From Aplectana chamaeleonis (taxonomy: Eukaryota; Nematoda; Chromadorea; Rhabditida; Cosmocercidae), in contig JAPDOI010000275.1 in NCBI GenBank assembly GCA_029168955.1, positions 124,001 through 188,000 on the forward strand: a stretch of 64,000 nucleotides of DNA. The letters run 5' to 3'. The notes under the pieces were generated by a model. The model ran no database searches. It was not told where the DNA came from and saw nothing but the letters and a program-made list of their open reading frames with translations. Every line of letters starts with the position of its first letter. Positions within the stretch are counted from its first letter, which is position 1. A program made the position numbers and the translations under genes. Below are positions 46,151-58,247 of this stretch, one piece after another.

Positions 46151-49120
46151 TAACATAACATAACATAACATAACATAACATAACATAACATAACATAACA
46201 TAACACAACACAACATAACATAGCATAACATAACATAACATAACATAACATAACATAACATAACATAACATAACTATAATATAACATAACATAAATATAA
46301 CATAACATAACCTATAAATATAACATAACATAACATAACATAACATAACATAACATAACATAACATAACATAACATAATATAACATAACATAACATAACA
46401 TAACATAACATAACATAACATAGCGTAATATAAATAACATGACATAGCATAACATAACATAACATAACATAACATAACATAACATAACATAACATAACTA
46501 TAACATAATATAACATAACATAACATAACATAACATAACATATAACATAACATAACATAACATAAACATAACATAACATAACATAACATAACGTGACATA
46601 ACATAACATAACATAATATAACATAATATAACATAACATAACATAACATAACATAACATAACATAACATAAGATAACATAACACAACATAACATAACATA
46701 ACATAACATAACGTAACATAACATAACGTAACATAACTATAACATAACATAATAATATATATAACATAACATAACATAACATAACATAACATAACATAAT
46801 ATAACATAACATAACATAAATATAACATAAATATAACTATAACATAACATAACATAATATAACATAACTATAACATAACATAATATAACATAACTATAAT
46901 ATAACATAGCGTAACATAAATAATATGACATAGCATAACTATAACATAACTATAACATAGCATAACATAACATAAATAACATGACATAGCATAACATAAC
47001 ATAACATAACATAACATAACATGACATAGCATAACATAACATAACATAACATATAACTATAATATAACATAACATAACATAACATAACATAAAGATAATA
47101 GACATAACATAACTATAACATAACATGACATATATAACTTATAACATAACATAACTATAACATAACTATAACATAACATAACATAACTTATAACATAACC
47201 TAACATGACATAGCATAACATAACATAACATAACATAACATAACATAACTATAACATAACTTATAACATAACATAACATAACATAACATAACTTATAACA
47301 TAACATAACATAACATAACATAACATAACTTATAACATAACATAACATAACATAACATAACATAACATAACATAACATAACATAACATAACATAACATAT
47401 AACATAACATAACATAACATAACATAAACATAACATAACATAATATAACATAACATAACATAACATAACATAACATAACATAACATAACTATAACATAAT
47501 ATAACATAACATAACTTATAACTATAACATAACATAACATAACTATAACATAACATAACTATAACATAACATAACATAACTATAACATAATATAACTATA
47601 ACATATAACTATAACTTATAACATAACTATAACATAACATAACATAACTATAACATAACTATAAACATAACATAAATATAACATAACATAACTATAACAT
47701 AAATATAACATAATATAATATAACATAACATAACATAACATAACTATAACATATAACATAACATAACATAACATAACATAACTATAACTATAACTATAAC
47801 ATAACATAACATAACATAACATAACATAACATAACATAACATAACATAACACAACATAAACATAACATAACATAACATAACATAACATAACATAACCATA
47901 ACATAACATAACATAACATAACATAACATAACATAACATAATATAACATAACATAACATAACATAACATAACATAACATAACATAACATAACATAATATA
48001 ACTATAACATAACATAAACATAAACATAACATAACATAACATAACATAACATAACATAACATAACATAACATAACATAACATAACATAACGCAAATAACA
48101 TAACATACAACATAACATAAACATAACATAACATAACATAACATAACATAACATAACATAACATAACATAACATAACATAACTATAACATAACATAACAT
48201 AACATAACATAACATAACTATAACATAATATAATATAACATAACATAACATAACATATAACATAACTATAACATAACATAACTATAACATAATATAATAT
48301 AATATAATATAACATAACATAACATAACTATAACATAACATAACTATAACATAACATAACATAATATAACATAACATAACATAACATAACATAACCTAAC
48401 TTATAACATAACATAACATAACATAACATAACATAACATAACATAATATAACATAACATAACATAACTTATAACATAACATAACATAACATAACATAACA
48501 TAATATAACATAACTATAACATAACATAACATAACTATAAACATAATATAACATAACTTATAACATAACATAACATAACATAACATAACATAACATAACA
48601 TAACTATAACATAACATAACATAACATAATATAACATAACATAACATAACATAACATAACATAACATAAATATAACATAACATAACATAACATAACATAA
48701 CATAACATAACATAACATAACATAACATAACATAACATAACTATAACATAACATAACATAACATAACATAACATAACATAACATAACATAACATAACTAT
48801 AACATAACATAACATAACATAACATAACATAACATAACATAACGTAACATAACATAACATCAACATAAGATAACATAACATAACATAACATAACATAACA
48901 TAACATAACATAACATAACATAACATAACATATAAGGACATAACATAACATAGCATTACATGACATAACATGGCATAACATAACATAACATAACATAACA
49001 TAACATAACATAACATAACATAACATAACATAACATAACATAACATAACATAACATAACATAACATAACATAACATAACATAAAATAACATAACATAACA
49101 TAACATAACATAACATAACA
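46151..49120. repeat. (ATAAC)n pentamer satellite, segment 2
   Basis: About 3 kb of pentamers with scattered variants (ATAACTATAAC, ATAACTTATAAC, GACATAGCATAAC). Uninterrupted by any gene. Phase continues with segments 1 and 3 across the two Helitron copies. Confidence 0.97.
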
Positions 49121-51354
49121 CTAGCGAGACCTAGCGAAGTTTTCGCTCACAGAAACTTTTGCATGAGCCAACTACCTGAGACGGATTAGTTTGTTAGAAC
49201 GGTGGTGACTGACTTCCGCCTACCCGAAAGTACTCTCCTGAGCAGAGCAAGGTGCCGTACATTTACAGCAGGCCGTGGGTATATCAAAATGTGGGATCAT
49301 AAAGCAAAACATAAGAAGCCAGCGGTAAATCGTCGGTTGCTACCGGCACAAAATTCAGAACCCCTTCTGTACTTCCTTCCCTTACGTCGCTACCCACTGC
49401 CCTTTCTTCCAATTTGTAAAGTTCACAAGCGATTATTCTCGCTTTACCGTCTATATCATGATAAGGAAAAACGCATTCTCATATTATATGATGTTTCCCT
49501 AGTTGACCAACATCATGCCCTTGTTCTCAATGAATGAAATTAGTAGGTGGTTGTTTATGTTTTTGTGGTGCAGATTTTGATAAGCTTAGACTTGCAACAT
49601 ATATAAAACTGGTTTTTTGGAAGTTAGGGATTGGAAATGACTGAGCGGTTGCAATGAGTGGAGACCAGAGAAGGTGCGTAAGTGAAGCTGCTGCTTGTAT
49701 CCTAAAACTGGAAAAAAAATGTCGCAGGAGTTCTGCGCCAATCTCAGAACGCGTCCCACGCTTCTCAAGATTCATATTTTCCTATCTATTTCCTCTCCAC
49801 AAAAGGTTAAGATTTAGCATTAAAAATTGAAAAACCTTTTTCAAATTCTACACTCTTGGTGACGTCCTGCACACTCCACTGCGGTCCTGCTCACTTTCGA
49901 TGCCCTGCACCCTCCCACTCGGGCCCTGTGCATTTTCTACGCCGCCTTGCCCACTCCAACTGGGGACCTGCGCACTCTCTATGACGTCCTGCACACCCCC
50001 GTTGGGTTCTTCACATTTTCTATGACGCCCTCCACGCTACCATTTGGGTCCTGCACACTTTCTATGACGTGCTGCACACTTCCGTTGGGGTGCTGCACAT
50101 TCCTACTTAGGACCTGCGCACTTTCTATGACGTCCTGCACACCCGATTAGGGTCCTGCACACTTTCTATGACGCCCTGCACACTCCCGCCGAGGTCCTGC
50201 ACACTTTCTATGACGTCCTGCACACCTCCCACTGGGGTCCTGCACATTCCTACTTAGGACCTGCACTTTCTATGACGTCCTGCACACTCCAATTAGGGTC
50301 CTGCACACTTTCTATGACGCCCTGCACACTCCCACTGAGTGTCCTGCACACTTTCTATGACGCCCTGAACACTTCCGCTGGGGTCCTGCACATTCCTACT
50401 TAGGACCTGCGCACTTTCTGACGTCCTGCACACTCCGATTAGGGTCCTGCACACTTTCTATGACGCCCTGCACGCTCCCACTGAGGTCCTGCAACACTTT
50501 CCATGACGTCCTGCACACTCCCACTGGGGTCCTGCACATTCCTACTTAGGACCTGCGCACTTTCTATGACGTCCTGCACACTTCGATTAGGGTCCTGCAC
50601 ACTTTCTATGACGCCCTGAACACTCCCACTGGGGTCCTGCACATTCCTACTTAGGACCTGCGCACTTTCTATGACGTCATGCACACTTCGATTATGGTCC
50701 TGCACACTTTCTAGTGACGCCCTGAACACTCCCACTGAGGTCCTGCACACTTTCTATGACGCCCTGCACACTCCCACTGGGGTCCTGCACATTCCTACGT
50801 GCAGGGACCTGCGCACTCTCTATGACGTCCTTCACACTCCGATTATGGTCCTGCACACTTTCTATGACGCCCTGCACACTCCCACTGAGGTCCTGCACAC
50901 TTTCTATGACGTCCTGCACACTCCGGATTAGGGTCCTGCACACTTTCTATGACGCCCTGCACACTCCCACTGGGTCCTGCACACTTTCTATGACGTCCTG
51001 CACACTTCCGCTGGGGTCCTGCATTCCTACTTAGGACCTGCGCACTTTTTATGACGTCCTGCACACTCCGATTAGGGTCCTGCACACTTACTATGACGTC
51101 TTGCACACCTCACTGGGGTCCTGCACACCTTTTATGACGCCCTGCATTTTTGCATCGCTAGACGACTCGCGGTGAAGTTATCATGACCCACGGCCAAAAG
51201 TGCGCTCCACGGACAAACTCGGTTGGCCCGGGTACGTAAGAGGTGAGTCGGGCTGATTTTTTGTAATCGATAAATGTCGCACCCACCTAAATGTTGGTAC
51301 CATTTCATACAAGTTTTTGATCGGCCATTCCAAAGATATCAGGGGACACATGCA

Positions 51355-51393
<39 letters not shown>

Positions 51394-51423
51394 CAGGACA
51401 TAACTGCTTTAAGTATATAAGGA
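49121..51423 (-). mobile_element. Non-autonomous Helitron, copy 6, in the satellite
   Basis: Begins at 51423 (minus) with TCCTTATATACTTAAAGCAG, a TA longer than the other copies, and ends CGCTAG at 49121. Satellite phase is preserved across it (CATAACA before, TAACATAAC after). Its minus-oriented tail carries the 111-codon frame at 49202-49537 that is also open in copies 2 and 4. Confidence 0.9.
49861..51145 (-). repeat. 42-bp minisatellite inside Helitron copy 6
   Basis: About 1.28 kb. Unit order resembles copies 2 and 4, but with many small indels (for example 50250, 50420, 50715 and 50800), so the translated frame is broken repeatedly. Confidence 0.93.
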
Positions 51424-51713
51424 TAACATAACATAACATAACTCAACATAACATAACATAACATAAAATAACATAACATAACATAACTCAACATAACATA
51501 ACATAACATAAAATAACATAACATAACATAACTCAACATAACATAAAATAACATAACATAGCATAACTCAACATAACGTAACATAACATAACATATAACA
51601 TAACATAACATATAAGGTAACATAAGATAACATAACATAACATAACATAACATAACATAACATAACATAACATAACATAACATAACATAACATAACATAA
51701 CATAACATAACAT
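51424..51713. repeat. (ATAAC)n pentamer satellite, segment 3
   Basis: The last ~290 bp of the satellite, with ACTCA and AAAATAACA variants near the Helitron, ending at CATGAATTGCC. Confidence 0.95.
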
Positions 51714-52179
51714 GAATTGCCTCTCTCGAATTTATCCTGAGTTCACACTTCCCGCGATGCGTGACCGTACCTGTGCGTTCTATCTGTCATACCGCCAATG
51801 CCGGATCGATATGCAACACATGTCTGGCCGCTCGCGCCTCTCATCGCGCAAATTGTAAACTGCACTAAAGTGAATGCATACTTCCTGTGATGAGCGATAC
51901 GCCATGGTTTTTGTGCACCATATCGATCGGCTGTCGCGTATGGCTGATATGCACTGTCGCGTGTCGCGAAATCAAGCACAGTGCCTTTCATTGAAAACTG
52001 CACATTTCCAGGTAGGATGGACTGAATGCGAAATGGAGAGACTCGGATGGCTATATGACTGTCCATATCTGATGTGTTGAAACTCTCCAGTCGGACGGAA
52101 ATTCCAAATCATTCGCAGTTCATTGATGGATTTCAACCACGCTTCCTAATTAGTTGATGATTATCCAGTTCATAACATT
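51714..52179. other. Intergenic DNA after the satellite
   Basis: Two overlapping antiparallel frames (51743-52066 and 51874-52080) without domains. Nothing recognised. Confidence 0.4.
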
Positions 52180-52380
52180 TGTCCGAATGAGACTGGCCGT
52201 CCACGCGGTCGATGTGCGTGTCAAGCGGCCGTCACGAAAGCAATTTTCGGAGGAGCCTCCCAGTACAGGTGTTTGGGATATTCCCCACTATAAAGGATAT
52301 TCCTGCCAATCGATTCAAAAGTACGAAAATGCCTTCATGACTACCGGCCGCATGGGGAGACAGTCTCAAATGGACAGACC
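52180..52380. mobile_element. Snapback MITE family F, copy 5
   Basis: The left end TGTCCGAATGAGACTGGCCG goes on to GTGCGTGTCAAGCGGCCGTC. The right end GAAAATGCCTTCATGACTAC goes on to AGTCTCAAATGGACAGACC. It is 201 bp, with the loop between the CATTTT-type and AATGCC-type sequences. Confidence 0.65.
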
Positions 52381-52636
52381 TTAGCTTATTTCAGCTTAAT
52401 TGGAGTCTTTCTCGGAGCGAAATTCACATGGTTATCCCCTTTCTCTCTGTCCCATGCCGTCTGTCTTTCTCAGGTTTGCAATGCACCATGTGAATCTCGT
52501 TTTTAGGAAGACCGTTTTTAACGACTTGCTAGGGACCGTTGCTCTCGCACCTCGAAGATTTAAATAACGATCATTAGGCTGTTGTATATAGGTTTGTGAC
52601 AGTATAGTTAGGGTTCGAGGCTTGCCTCTCCAAAAA

Positions 52637-52805
52637 AAAAACATTCAAATATCACTCGTGGCTGGCACGGCGGTCGCATGCGCCTGCCCGCTAAGCCATT
52701 CAGGCCGAGAGAAGAGCGCAGTTGATCAGCTCACCATGCCGCCAGCCGCCGGTGAGATTGAAACCGCCTGCATCAGCCGCGGGTGAGATTTGAATGCTTT
52801 TTTTC
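52637..52805. repeat. Degraded relative of the 18761 hairpin
   Basis: Shares GGCTGGCRCGGCGGT and GCCGCCAGCCGCCGGTGAGAT with 18761-18842, but the arms are separated and partly replaced. Confidence 0.5.
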
Positions 52806-53377
52806 TTAAGGAGGCAAGCCACGGTCCCAAATGTACATAAATGGTCCGTGCTCAAAATTCTCTGTATGCCTCTGAGGATTTCGAAAAAGGGCATTTTCAT
52901 TTCTTCGCAATCCAAGGAAAATCGATAAGCCGATCACAGATTTGTGCTATGAAGTCCAACTAGCCCCTATAGAGAAGTTTTTAGGCGATATCATCGTAGC
53001 ATTCTCAAAATCGCAGAAGTCGCGTTTGGCCCTCGAAAGTTCCGCTCACTTTTAAAGCTTTGGACCGAATAAGCCCAAATATTTGAAAAAAAGGACAAGT
53101 GGGTCTCAGATTCGTTATCAGCACTCAAAACAACCCGTAGAAAAAAGGTTTAGGCTGAATGAGAGACAATTTTGTAATGAACACCCTAACCACTCGCTCA
53201 CCCATTTTCGCTTCGCAAAGCTACGAAAATATCCACTTTTAGAATTCTCCTTCAATTCTCTGAGGCATTTAGGAAATTTTGAGCTCGGATTATTGATACA
53301 CAGGACTATAACTTCAAGATCCAGAACATGTTTTTCTAGATCATAGGGATGTAAGTAAAATGAGCCCTGATTAGCTC
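52806..53377. other. Intergenic DNA, nothing recognised
   Basis: Contains a minus-sense dispersed module near 53097-53125 (CAGATTCGTTATCAGCACTC). No gene supported. Confidence 0.4.
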
Positions 53378-53380
53378 TTA

Positions 53381-53494
53381 GGGGTCGTTTATACTTTTTG
53401 CGCTGGGCGGGATGGCAAAGTGCAATCCTATAATATCGATCGTGCAGGACCGCATGATCGATATTAAAGGATTACACTTTTTATACACGACCCC
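53381..53494. mobile_element. 114-bp Harbinger-type MITE
   Basis: The ends GGGGTCGTTTATACTTTTTG and the complement GGGGTCGTGTATAAAAAGTG are inverted. TTA at 53378-53380 and 53495-53497 is duplicated. The G-run termini with a TTA target fit PIF/Harbinger. The arms nearly meet (ATCGATCGTGC/GCATGATCGAT), so it folds back completely. Confidence 0.8.
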
Positions 53495-53497
53495 TTA

Positions 53498-54705
53498 GGC
53501 AGTCTCGCCAGGTTTTTGCTGTGGCTGTGATGTTAGTCGTGATGAGCTGATTGTCTCCAGAAACAGTCAGCGGTCCCAGCATATGTCCTATAACTGAGAT
53601 ATTGAGACAAATATTTCTATACATAAAATTGTTCAATTTATAAATCAGATTTTTGGATATGAATCAGCGGGCATCTTTCGTTCCACTCGAAACGCCTTAG
53701 GGTTATCACGAAAGGTACGCGAACGACAGCGGTCTGGCAGACCATAACTACCAGTGTGTGAAGAGTATCGGAGAACAGTCACGTCCGCGGAAGATAGCCG
53801 CTGCCCAACACGCGAGCGGTTGCGTCCCAAAGTATGAAAGAGAGAAAGCGAGAGAGACGAGGAGAGGCAGCTAAATACCCTAATCTAGAAATCCCAAAGT
53901 GTGAGCGGGGAAGAAGATGTAGGAGAAAGGAAGAGAGCTTCCCAAAAAACGTCAAAGTGAGCGCTCACATGGCTCGGGAAAAGCGGCTGGCTTTCGTGGG
54001 AAATTTGTATGCGACTTCCTTGAGATTATGTAGAAATAGTTACGAAAATCTCATCGAATCCTTTAAAGTCTTCAACGAAAGCGTCAAACGAGCGATGAAC
54101 CATGAAACGTTCAAACCTCGCGTCAGGCCCGGTCTGCGTGAGGAGCAATTTTGAAACCTTCAACGACACCGCCAATGCTATTTGGGCAGCGCCGCCTACA
54201 TGGGCGTGAAAAGTTCCATAAGAGGTCTGCAGAGTTCAAGTCGCCGCGTCGCTCGCAGCGACGAACAGCGAATGTGATGTGATATCGATCCCATCAGACG
54301 ATCTGGGCGACCGACGCGGTGGAACCGCAGTAAAATGAAGCCCTGCATCACTGCCAGCTAGCGGCAACCGACTCCGCGACGATAATGATTGAAAAAACTC
54401 TGGCCGCCCCCAACAAATTTGGATTTGTTATGTTGTCAAAGAATTGAAATTATTGCCGACATTCAGGCGAATTTTGCCTCTTATAATGGAACTTCTATAA
54501 GTCATACTGACCATTCCAACTGAAATGTACTTTTCTAGAACCACTTGCAAAATTAAAATCCGAATATGCTCACCGCAGCTGTCTAGAATCACTCTGAAAG
54601 AAGTCATGAGCGTTTTTAAAGCTTCGCGGCGAGGTTACGCTAAAAACCCCCATGGAATTTTTAGGGTGTTTATAATTTTCTCCAGATTTTGCTAAAAGCC
54701 CAAAT
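53498..54705. other. Intergenic DNA, nothing recognised
   Basis: A 106-codon plus frame at 53834-54154 begins in purine-rich low-complexity sequence and has no domain. No supported gene. Confidence 0.4.
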
Positions 54706-55157
54706 GTAGGGGTGATCTGGAGTGCTGAACACGAATCTGGGGTTCGTTTGTCGAGATATTAAGGTTCACTGTAGGTTGCGGTGGGTAACATGCCATTTAC
54801 TGTGCTTACCTAGGCCAAATTCCGGTCTGCAAATGCGTCTCGACGCGCTTTGCGACCGCGCGCTTTCAAGTCGGAAGAGTTTCCAGCGCCACAGCCGCCG
54901 ATCTGTTTACTCCAGGTGAGTTCGAGAAACTGGAAACTAAACGAAATTGGAGAGTACTGTAAAAAAGGAATATCGAGTCGGCATTGGCGCTGGAAACTCG
55001 ACTGACTCGAGCGCATGCGGCCGCAAAGCGTGTCGAGACGCCATTGCGGACCGGATTTTAGTCCAGAGAAGCACCGTAGGAGGCAAAACCTACCTTAATG
55101 AGTCGAAAATCGACAAATGGACATCGGACTAGTATTCAGCACCCCAAATAACCCCCC
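54706..55157. repeat. 450-bp foldback repeat of the GCTGAACACGAATC family
   Basis: Outer ends GGGGTGATCTGGAGTGCTGA and (complement) GGGGTTATTTGGGGTGCTGA. Both arms then have CGTTTGTCGA or CATTTGTCGA, TAAGGT, GGTCTGCAAATGCGTCTCGA or its near match, and GAGTTTCCAGCGCC, inverted about a centre near 54935. The arms are diverged. This is the most complete instance of the module scattered through the window. Confidence 0.65.
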
Positions 55158-55897
55158 ACATGAAAACTTTGAGAAAAATCTGCGACTTTGATCAAACTAC
55201 CGTATACACAACGTAATCTACTGTAAGCTGCCAAAAATCGATAAACTGACGATTCGTGTTGAGCACTCCAAATAACCCCCGGAAGAACGATTTGATTCAC
55301 ATCTGTCGCCACATTACGGAAATCGTCGAAAGTCGATTTTGCCGTCTATTTTTTTCTGCCGGTGGGAAGCTTTGAACAAATTTAGTCGAGAATTTTGTGA
55401 AAACAACAGAAAACCTCAGGCTCGTGAACAGCTTTTCAAATAACCCGCAGGAGCGAATTTTAGGTCAAATCTGTAACGTTTTTCTTAAACGCTTCCAGAG
55501 CCACTAATTGATTTAGGTAAATGCTGAACCGAAATCTTACAAGTCCAAAACGCTATCAGTCTGCACAATGTGCTTTAAAACAAACTTTGCCTAGAGCGGA
55601 GGGGGGTTGTTCTGGGCCCTGAACACTATTAAAGGTCCGTTTTCGGGTTTTCGTAAATTTAATGCGCTTCTTGTAGGGTACAATAGGTAAAAAAATCAGA
55701 GAAAAAAACGTCTAGAAATTTTTTCAGATTGATTTTAGGCAGCTGCGATGGGCATTCGCGGACTTTTAGTTCAAAAATGGTTCTAGAAAAGTACATTTCG
55801 ATCGGAATGGCCAGTTTGGCTAAGAAAGAGTGAAAAATTTTTGAGAATCAAAACACATTGATCTATGGAAAATCTGGAAATATTTATCGCAGAATTT
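55158..55897. other. Further dispersed-repeat modules; no gene
   Basis: Minus-sense modules near 55240-55275 (CGTGTTGAGCACTCCAAATA) and 55420-55445, and a plus-sense one near 55605-55650. No coding evidence. Confidence 0.4.
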
Positions 55898-56417
55898 GCT
55901 ACGAAGTTTTACAGCGCAAATACTCTCTTGAGTTTTCTGATAACTTTACTAATATATGACTCAAACGCAAATTTCTACCTGAATTTACTCGTGACCTAAA
56001 ACTTTTAGATGGTTTCATTGGATTAGATTGCGCTGGTCATATTGGACAGTAGAGAGGGTGGGTTCCCTTGCATCTAATACATATCGTCAATCACTGGATG
56101 AGGGATCGCCGCGACGCTGCTTGGCGGGAAAAATTGCGCGCGGGAAAACGAAGGGAGAGTGAGTATTGATCGAACGATTTCGCGCCCAACTGCTCAGCGC
56201 GGCGATCCCTCATCCAGTGATTGACGATATCACTCAATTGGCTGCAAAGTTTTACAGCGCAAGTACTCTCTTAAATTTTCTGATAGCTTGACTAATATAT
56301 CACTCGAACGCAAATTTCTACCTGAACTTACTCGTGACCTAAAACTTTTTAGATGGTTTCATTGGATTCGATTGCGCTGGTCATAATGGGCAGTGGAGAG
56401 GGTGGGTTTCCTTGCAC
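55898..56417 (+). repeat. ~175-bp direct duplication flanking a palindromic MITE
   Basis: 55898-56073 and 56241-56417 share GTTTTACAGCGCAARTACTC, ATTTCTACCTGAAYTTACTC and GTGACCTAAAACTTTTAGAT-type sequence in the same order, with about 10% difference by eye. MITE P copy 1 lies between them. Confidence 0.75.
56084..56227. mobile_element. Palindromic MITE family P, copy 1
   Basis: 144 bp between TA dinucleotides (56082-56083, 56228-56229). The ends TCGTCAATCACTGGATGAGG are inverted and the arms continue to the middle. The right arm has the variant CGCGCCCAACTGCTCAGCGC, also present in copy 4. No coding capacity; a TA target suggests Tc1/mariner mobilisation. Confidence 0.8.
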
Positions 56418-56719
56418 CCACTTTCTCCATTCATCGTCCGTCATTCGCTCCGACTCCATCCTGTGCCTTCTGTGCTTTCTTTTCTGACCATCTTCACTTA
56501 TTTTTTCTAACCAAGGAAAAGAAATCGCGGTCCTATTTGGTGCGGAATTTCCGGTTGAACCTAATAAATAGTGGGAAGAAGATCTTTTCGAAATGCTGTA
56601 TATAATTTTTCCATGATGCAATTGTCTGGGATGGATAATAAATCCGAGTCCACTGTCTCTACAGATACTGTGACAAGGTTCAAAATCTTATTCCGTCGAC
56701 GTAAGTACGTGCCTTTTGC

Positions 56720-57533
56720 GAGGAGGATCTCTTCTATTGCAGAAGTAGCCAACTCGTGTGGTCTCAAGATCAACAAGAGCAAGACAAAGGTCTTGACGAC
56801 TGACGGATCCTGGGTCGTTATTTATTTTAGGGCGACCGCCTTAAGCAAGTGGAAAAATTCAAGTACTTGGGATTAGTTGTACAAGCAAGCAAGGTAGCAT
56901 GCACAGCAGAGATACACAGCAGGATAGGACAGGCTTCATCATCGTTCCCTGAGATGGTGCGTTTGGAAAAGAAACAACATCTTATTGAAGACGAGGATCC
57001 GGCTTTTCCGGACAATAATACTACCGATCCTTCTATATGGATCAGAAAAATGGACGTTGTTGAAGTCGGACGTCGGCAAGTTGGAGCTGTTTCAAATAAA
57101 GTGTCTGCGGCAAATTTTGGGAATATCTACATATCCACGATCGTCTCCGGAACACCTATATTTGTGAGAGATGCGGAAACCAGCCATCCATCGAAGAGCA
57201 AATTCAGTCATGTAGGTCAAGATGGTTTGACCACGTGTGCAGGATGGATTCGAGCAGATTGTCGTACAGACTTCTGAGGAGAAAACGAGTAGCAGAAAGG
57301 AAGATTGAGAGAACAGCACCTAAGAAAACTTGGCTCAAGCAAATCGCCGACGATCTGAAATCCATCCGGTGCAAGGTGCTCGACGCCAAGAACGCTTGCA
57401 GAGTCCGTCAAGAATGGAAGCGTGTTATTCAGGCTGTCCAAACTCCAGTGACACCCACAGCAGTGTATTGGCTTAGAGATCGACCTGCTCCACCAGACGC
57501 CAGTTAGGGGATAAGTAAGTAAGTAAGTAAGTA
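56720..57533 (+). pseudogene. RTE-like retrotransposon 3' end with (TAAG)n tail
   Basis: Post-RT region in several frames: ANSCGLKINKSKTKVLTTDG, EKFKYLGLVVQASK with EIHSRIGQASSSF, MKTRIRLFRTIILPILLYGS then EKWTLL, CLRQILGIS, and WLKQIADDLKSIRCKV to PPDAS and a stop near 57507. It ends in (TAAG)n at about 57510-57533, the tandem-repeat tail of RTE elements. At least two frameshifts; the 5' part, including the catalytic RT box, is missing. Confidence 0.8.
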
Positions 57534-58031
57534 CGTGCCTAATCGTCTCCTATGATCTATTCCTCTCTGTAAATCTCTCTCTCTCAAATTTCAGAGCGTA
57601 AGATGGTTTCTGAAATAAGTTGTATGTCTGAGCCTAAGGGGTCCCCAATGTGTACGCCACGTAGTCGCCTTCGGTGATTATTGCTCCTTCCCGGGTGTGA
57701 ACGTGGAGAACTGTTCCAAGGGGGTCATTCTCAAGCAGAAGGTGCCTGCCTGAAAACGTATCACAGCTGAGGTCTTCAGACCCCCCCCCCACTAAAAGAA
57801 CGAGAACGATTCCAGGACACCCACGTTGCCGTTATTTTTCGTGTTCCTTGAAGTTATCAAGTCACCAGGTTGTTCAATAGGTTTTGTCGTTCAATAAAAG
57901 AGGGCGTTGCTATTAGCCCAGAAAATTTTTTGTGTGTACACTCTTCATATGAACGTATGGTCTCCGTTTTCAATTAAGTCTGACGCATGTATGGTTTCCG
58001 TTTTCGTTCTAGTCCGACGCATGGATCAGGC
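57534..58031. other. Intergenic DNA, nothing recognised
   Basis: No supported gene or repeat besides a poly-C run at 57781-57790. Confidence 0.4.
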
Positions 58032-58245
58032 GGCTGGCCGTGCGGGGTTGGCGGCCTCACTGGAGAATGGGATATCGATTCGCGCGGGGTGACCTACCGT
58101 CGCAGCCCCGTCCACTATTCAGACTAAAATGATTGTGCGAACTCTAACAGACGGCTGGCCGTGCGGGGTTGACTGCCTCACTGGAGAATGGGGCTTCGAC
58201 TCACGCGGGATGATCTACCGTCGCAGCTCCGTCCATTCATCAGAC
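58032..58245 (+). repeat. Two tandem ~93-bp copies
   Basis: 58032-58125 and 58153-58245 both read GGCTGGCCGTGCGGGGTTG, CCTCACTGGAGAATGGG, TACCGTCGCAGCYCCGTCCA and CAGAC. Likely a local duplication next to MITE P copy 2. Confidence 0.75.
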
Positions 58246-58247
58246 CA

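Noticed and set aside
41536..49121. Long minus-strand frames of MLCYV repeats, up to 455 codons
   Set aside because: They are the (ATAAC)n satellite read in three pentamers; no composition or splice evidence of coding.
41554..51713. Telomere or subtelomere repeat
   Set aside because: The pentamer is not TTAGGC, and the sequence continues on both sides.
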